Origin: Helicobacter sp. 11S03491-1
Lineage (GTDB): Bacteria; Campylobacterota; Campylobacteria; Campylobacterales; Helicobacteraceae
Assembly (NCBI RefSeq): GCF_002272835.1
Contig: NZ_MLAO01000006.1
Span: 1 to 64,000 of the forward strand
Direction: 5' to 3'
DNA: 64,000 nt
The position numbers and the translations under genes were made by a program. Below, piece by piece: positions 62,686 through 64,000 of the stretch (its first letter is position 1; every line of letters starts with the position of its first letter). The notes beneath the pieces were generated by a model. That model made no database searches. It saw only the letters and a program-made list of their open reading frames with translations, and was not told the origin of the DNA.

Positions 62686-64000
62686 ATGGAAGAGATATTA
62701 AGAGTTGTAAAAGAAGAAAAATCTCAAAATTCATCTTTTTATATCAAAAATAAACTTCAAAAAGGTCTCCATACTTTTATCGGGCACGAATCCTTTGGAG
62801 GATTATTATTATTCTTTTGCGTGGTGATTGCTTTATTAATAGCAAATTCTGATTTTAGCAATATTTATTTTGGAATTTGGCAACTTGAGTTTGGTGGGTT
62901 TATTGGAAATAAAACAAGCGGGATTACATTGCTTAATTTTATCAATGATGTATTGATGTCGTTTTTCTTTTTAATGGTAGGCTTAGAAATGAAACGAGAG
63001 GTTCTCTATGGGGAGCTTGCCGGATTCAAAAAAGTAAGTTTTTCAGTATTTGGAGCTTTGGGGGGGATTGTTGTCCCTATTATTATTTATTTATATTTTA
63101 ACTATCATACACCTTCACAGCATGGCTTTGGCGTAGCTATGAGCACAGATACTGCTTTTGCATTGGGGGTTATTTTATTTTTAGGCAAAAGAGTCCCTGC
63201 TGTCATTAAAATCTTTTTAGTTACCCTCGCAGTGGCTGATGATTTGGGAGCTATTAGCGTCATTGCATTGTTTTATACAAATACACTGCATATGGGTTGG
63301 GTTTATATATCGCTTGGATTAATTTGTGTGCTTATTTATCTCAATTATACAGATACAAAATATATCTCCGGTTATTTAGGAGTAGGTGTTCTGCTTTGGA
63401 TTGCTGTGCATAATAGCGGTATCCATGCAACTGTTGCGGCTGTGATTTTAGCATTGTGTATCCCGGGGAGATCTAATATTACAAAAACATATTTTATGAA
63501 TATGATGGAAGAGTGGCATAAAATTAACTTCATGACCAACAATGGCAAAGATATGCATCTTGATAGAAATGAAGAAAAATTAGGGTTTTTTGTCTCTTCA
63601 TGGAAAAATATTAAAAATTTCATCAGATCTAATGAAGACATAAAGAAAAAAATTGATATGGAAAAAACAAGCAAACAAGTCCATATGTTGGATACTATTG
63701 CTAAATACTCAAAATACGCCCAAAATCCGCTTATTAGGATTGAAGTAGCCCTACAACCTCTGTGTGCTTATTTTATTGTGCCTCTCTTTGCCTTTGCTAA
63801 TGCCGGAGTAAAAATCAACTCCAAAGTAGAATTTGGAATTGACGGAATATTTTTAGGAACCGTATTAGGGCTTGTAGTAGGCAAACCCATTGGAATTATC
63901 ATTTTTGCTTATTTGAGTGAAAAATTGAATTTTTCACTCAGACCCAAAGGGTTAAGTTATGCACATATATTTGCAGTAGGTTGTTTAGCCGGGATTGGTT
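62686..64000 (+). CDS. nhaA: Na+/H+ antiporter NhaA (3' end outside window)
   Basis: The frame runs from ATG 62686 (AAGGAA upstream) to the end of the window, 438 codons, without a stop. Family signatures include [59 protein letters not shown] (Asp185-Asp186, equivalent to the transport Asp163-Asp164 of E. coli) and FANAGVKI. A charged cytoplasmic insertion around [12 protein letters not shown] to TSKQVHMLD is a Helicobacter-type feature. It exchanges Na+ for protons across the inner membrane. It is nearly complete; only the last residues are missing. Confidence 0.95.
   Translation, partial: MEEILRVVKEEKSQNSSFYIKNKLQKGLHTFIGHESFGGLLLFFCVVIALLIANSDFSNIYFGIWQLEFGGFIGNKTSGITLLNFINDVLMSFFFLMVGLEMKREVLYGELAGFKKVSFSVFGALGGIVVPIIIYLYFNYHTPSQHGFGVAMSTDTAFALGVILFLGKRVPAVIKIFLVTLAVADDLGAISVIALFYTNTLHMGWVYISLGLICVLIYLNYTDTKYISGYLGVGVLLWIAVHNSGIHATVAAVILALCIPGRSNITKTYFMNMMEEWHKINFMTNNGKDMHLDRNEEKLGFFVSSWKNIKNFIRSNEDIKKKIDMEKTSKQVHMLDTIAKYSKYAQNPLIRIEVALQPLCAYFIVPLFAFANAGVKINSKVEFGIDGIFLGTVLGLVVGKPIGIIIFAYLSEKLNFSLRPKGLSYAHIFAVGCLAGIG

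Noticed and set aside
1-64000. CRISPR array, rRNA genes, prophage, restriction system
   Set aside because: No regularly spaced short repeats, no rRNA-like sequence and no phage structural or restriction genes were seen on either strand.

Overview
The window is AT-rich, densely coded DNA from a bacterium of the order Campylobacterales, most probably a Helicobacter species other than H. pylori. The evidence is close resemblance to Helicobacter families that I recall (FliD, FliS, PanD, TrmB, HydABCDE, CheV/CheA-Y) and runs of genes in the order known from H. pylori: fliT-fliS-fliD-flaG-envC-ftsX-ftsE-trmB-rluD-rodA; cheV-cheA-cheW; flhX-ribE-tatD-mltD-rlpA-kdsC-lptC-lptA-engB-mreD-pbp2; queE-queD and surE-ispA; ybaB-panD; hydABCDE; NFACT-recN-nadK; addA-nhaA. 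hisB, argC, a short N-acetylglutamate synthase and an EAL-domain protein, which I recall as absent from H. pylori, argue for a different Helicobacter.

Layout. 1-480: the end of an outer-membrane protein. 1191-10404 (minus strand): flagellar cap genes behind a probable sigma-28 promoter, the ftsEX/EnvC-like divisome unit, trmB, a Fn3 lipoprotein and rluD. 10469-11655: rodA, whose reading frame runs into a CAU-anticodon tRNA. 12009-16333: fliP, glmU, a ThiS-like gene with a C-terminal tail, argC and an LpxH-like phosphoesterase. 16350-20230: chemotaxis operon. 20227-22032 (minus): MTHFR-like gene, flhX, ribE. 22127-30500: an envelope operon (lytic transglycosylase, RlpA, KdsC, LptC, LptA, EngB, MreD-like, PBP2) with hisB and a NAGS inserted. 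30604-40027: serB, gpmI, then a long minus-strand run for queuosine, SurE, IspA, a PDZ protein, YbaB and PanD. 38771-45820 (minus): the uptake NiFe hydrogenase operon hydABCDE followed by an EAL protein. 46254-50310 (minus): nadK-recN-NFACT plus a small unknown. 50450-53089: J-domain protein, TauE/SafE permease, small flavoprotein.

The most interesting part is 53545-58887. Two short secreted precursors have the same 68 N-terminal residues (signal peptide plus propeptide ending in a degenerate double-glycine-type motif) but unrelated C-terminal peptides of 39 and 44 residues. DNA identity is complete from 55294 to 55587 against 58136 to 58429 and stops in the glycine codon at the likely cleavage point. 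Next to them are a C39-family 'double-glycine' peptidase with its own signal sequence, two mutually similar outer-membrane beta-barrel proteins, and a 102-residue membrane protein placed like an immunity gene. I read this as a Sec-dependent bacteriocin-like (or processed surface peptide) system with exchangeable cores: precursor to periplasm, C39 cleavage there, release through an outer-membrane barrel. Function is inferred. mutY lies between the two precursor copies. The window ends with an outer-membrane protein, addA and most of nhaA.
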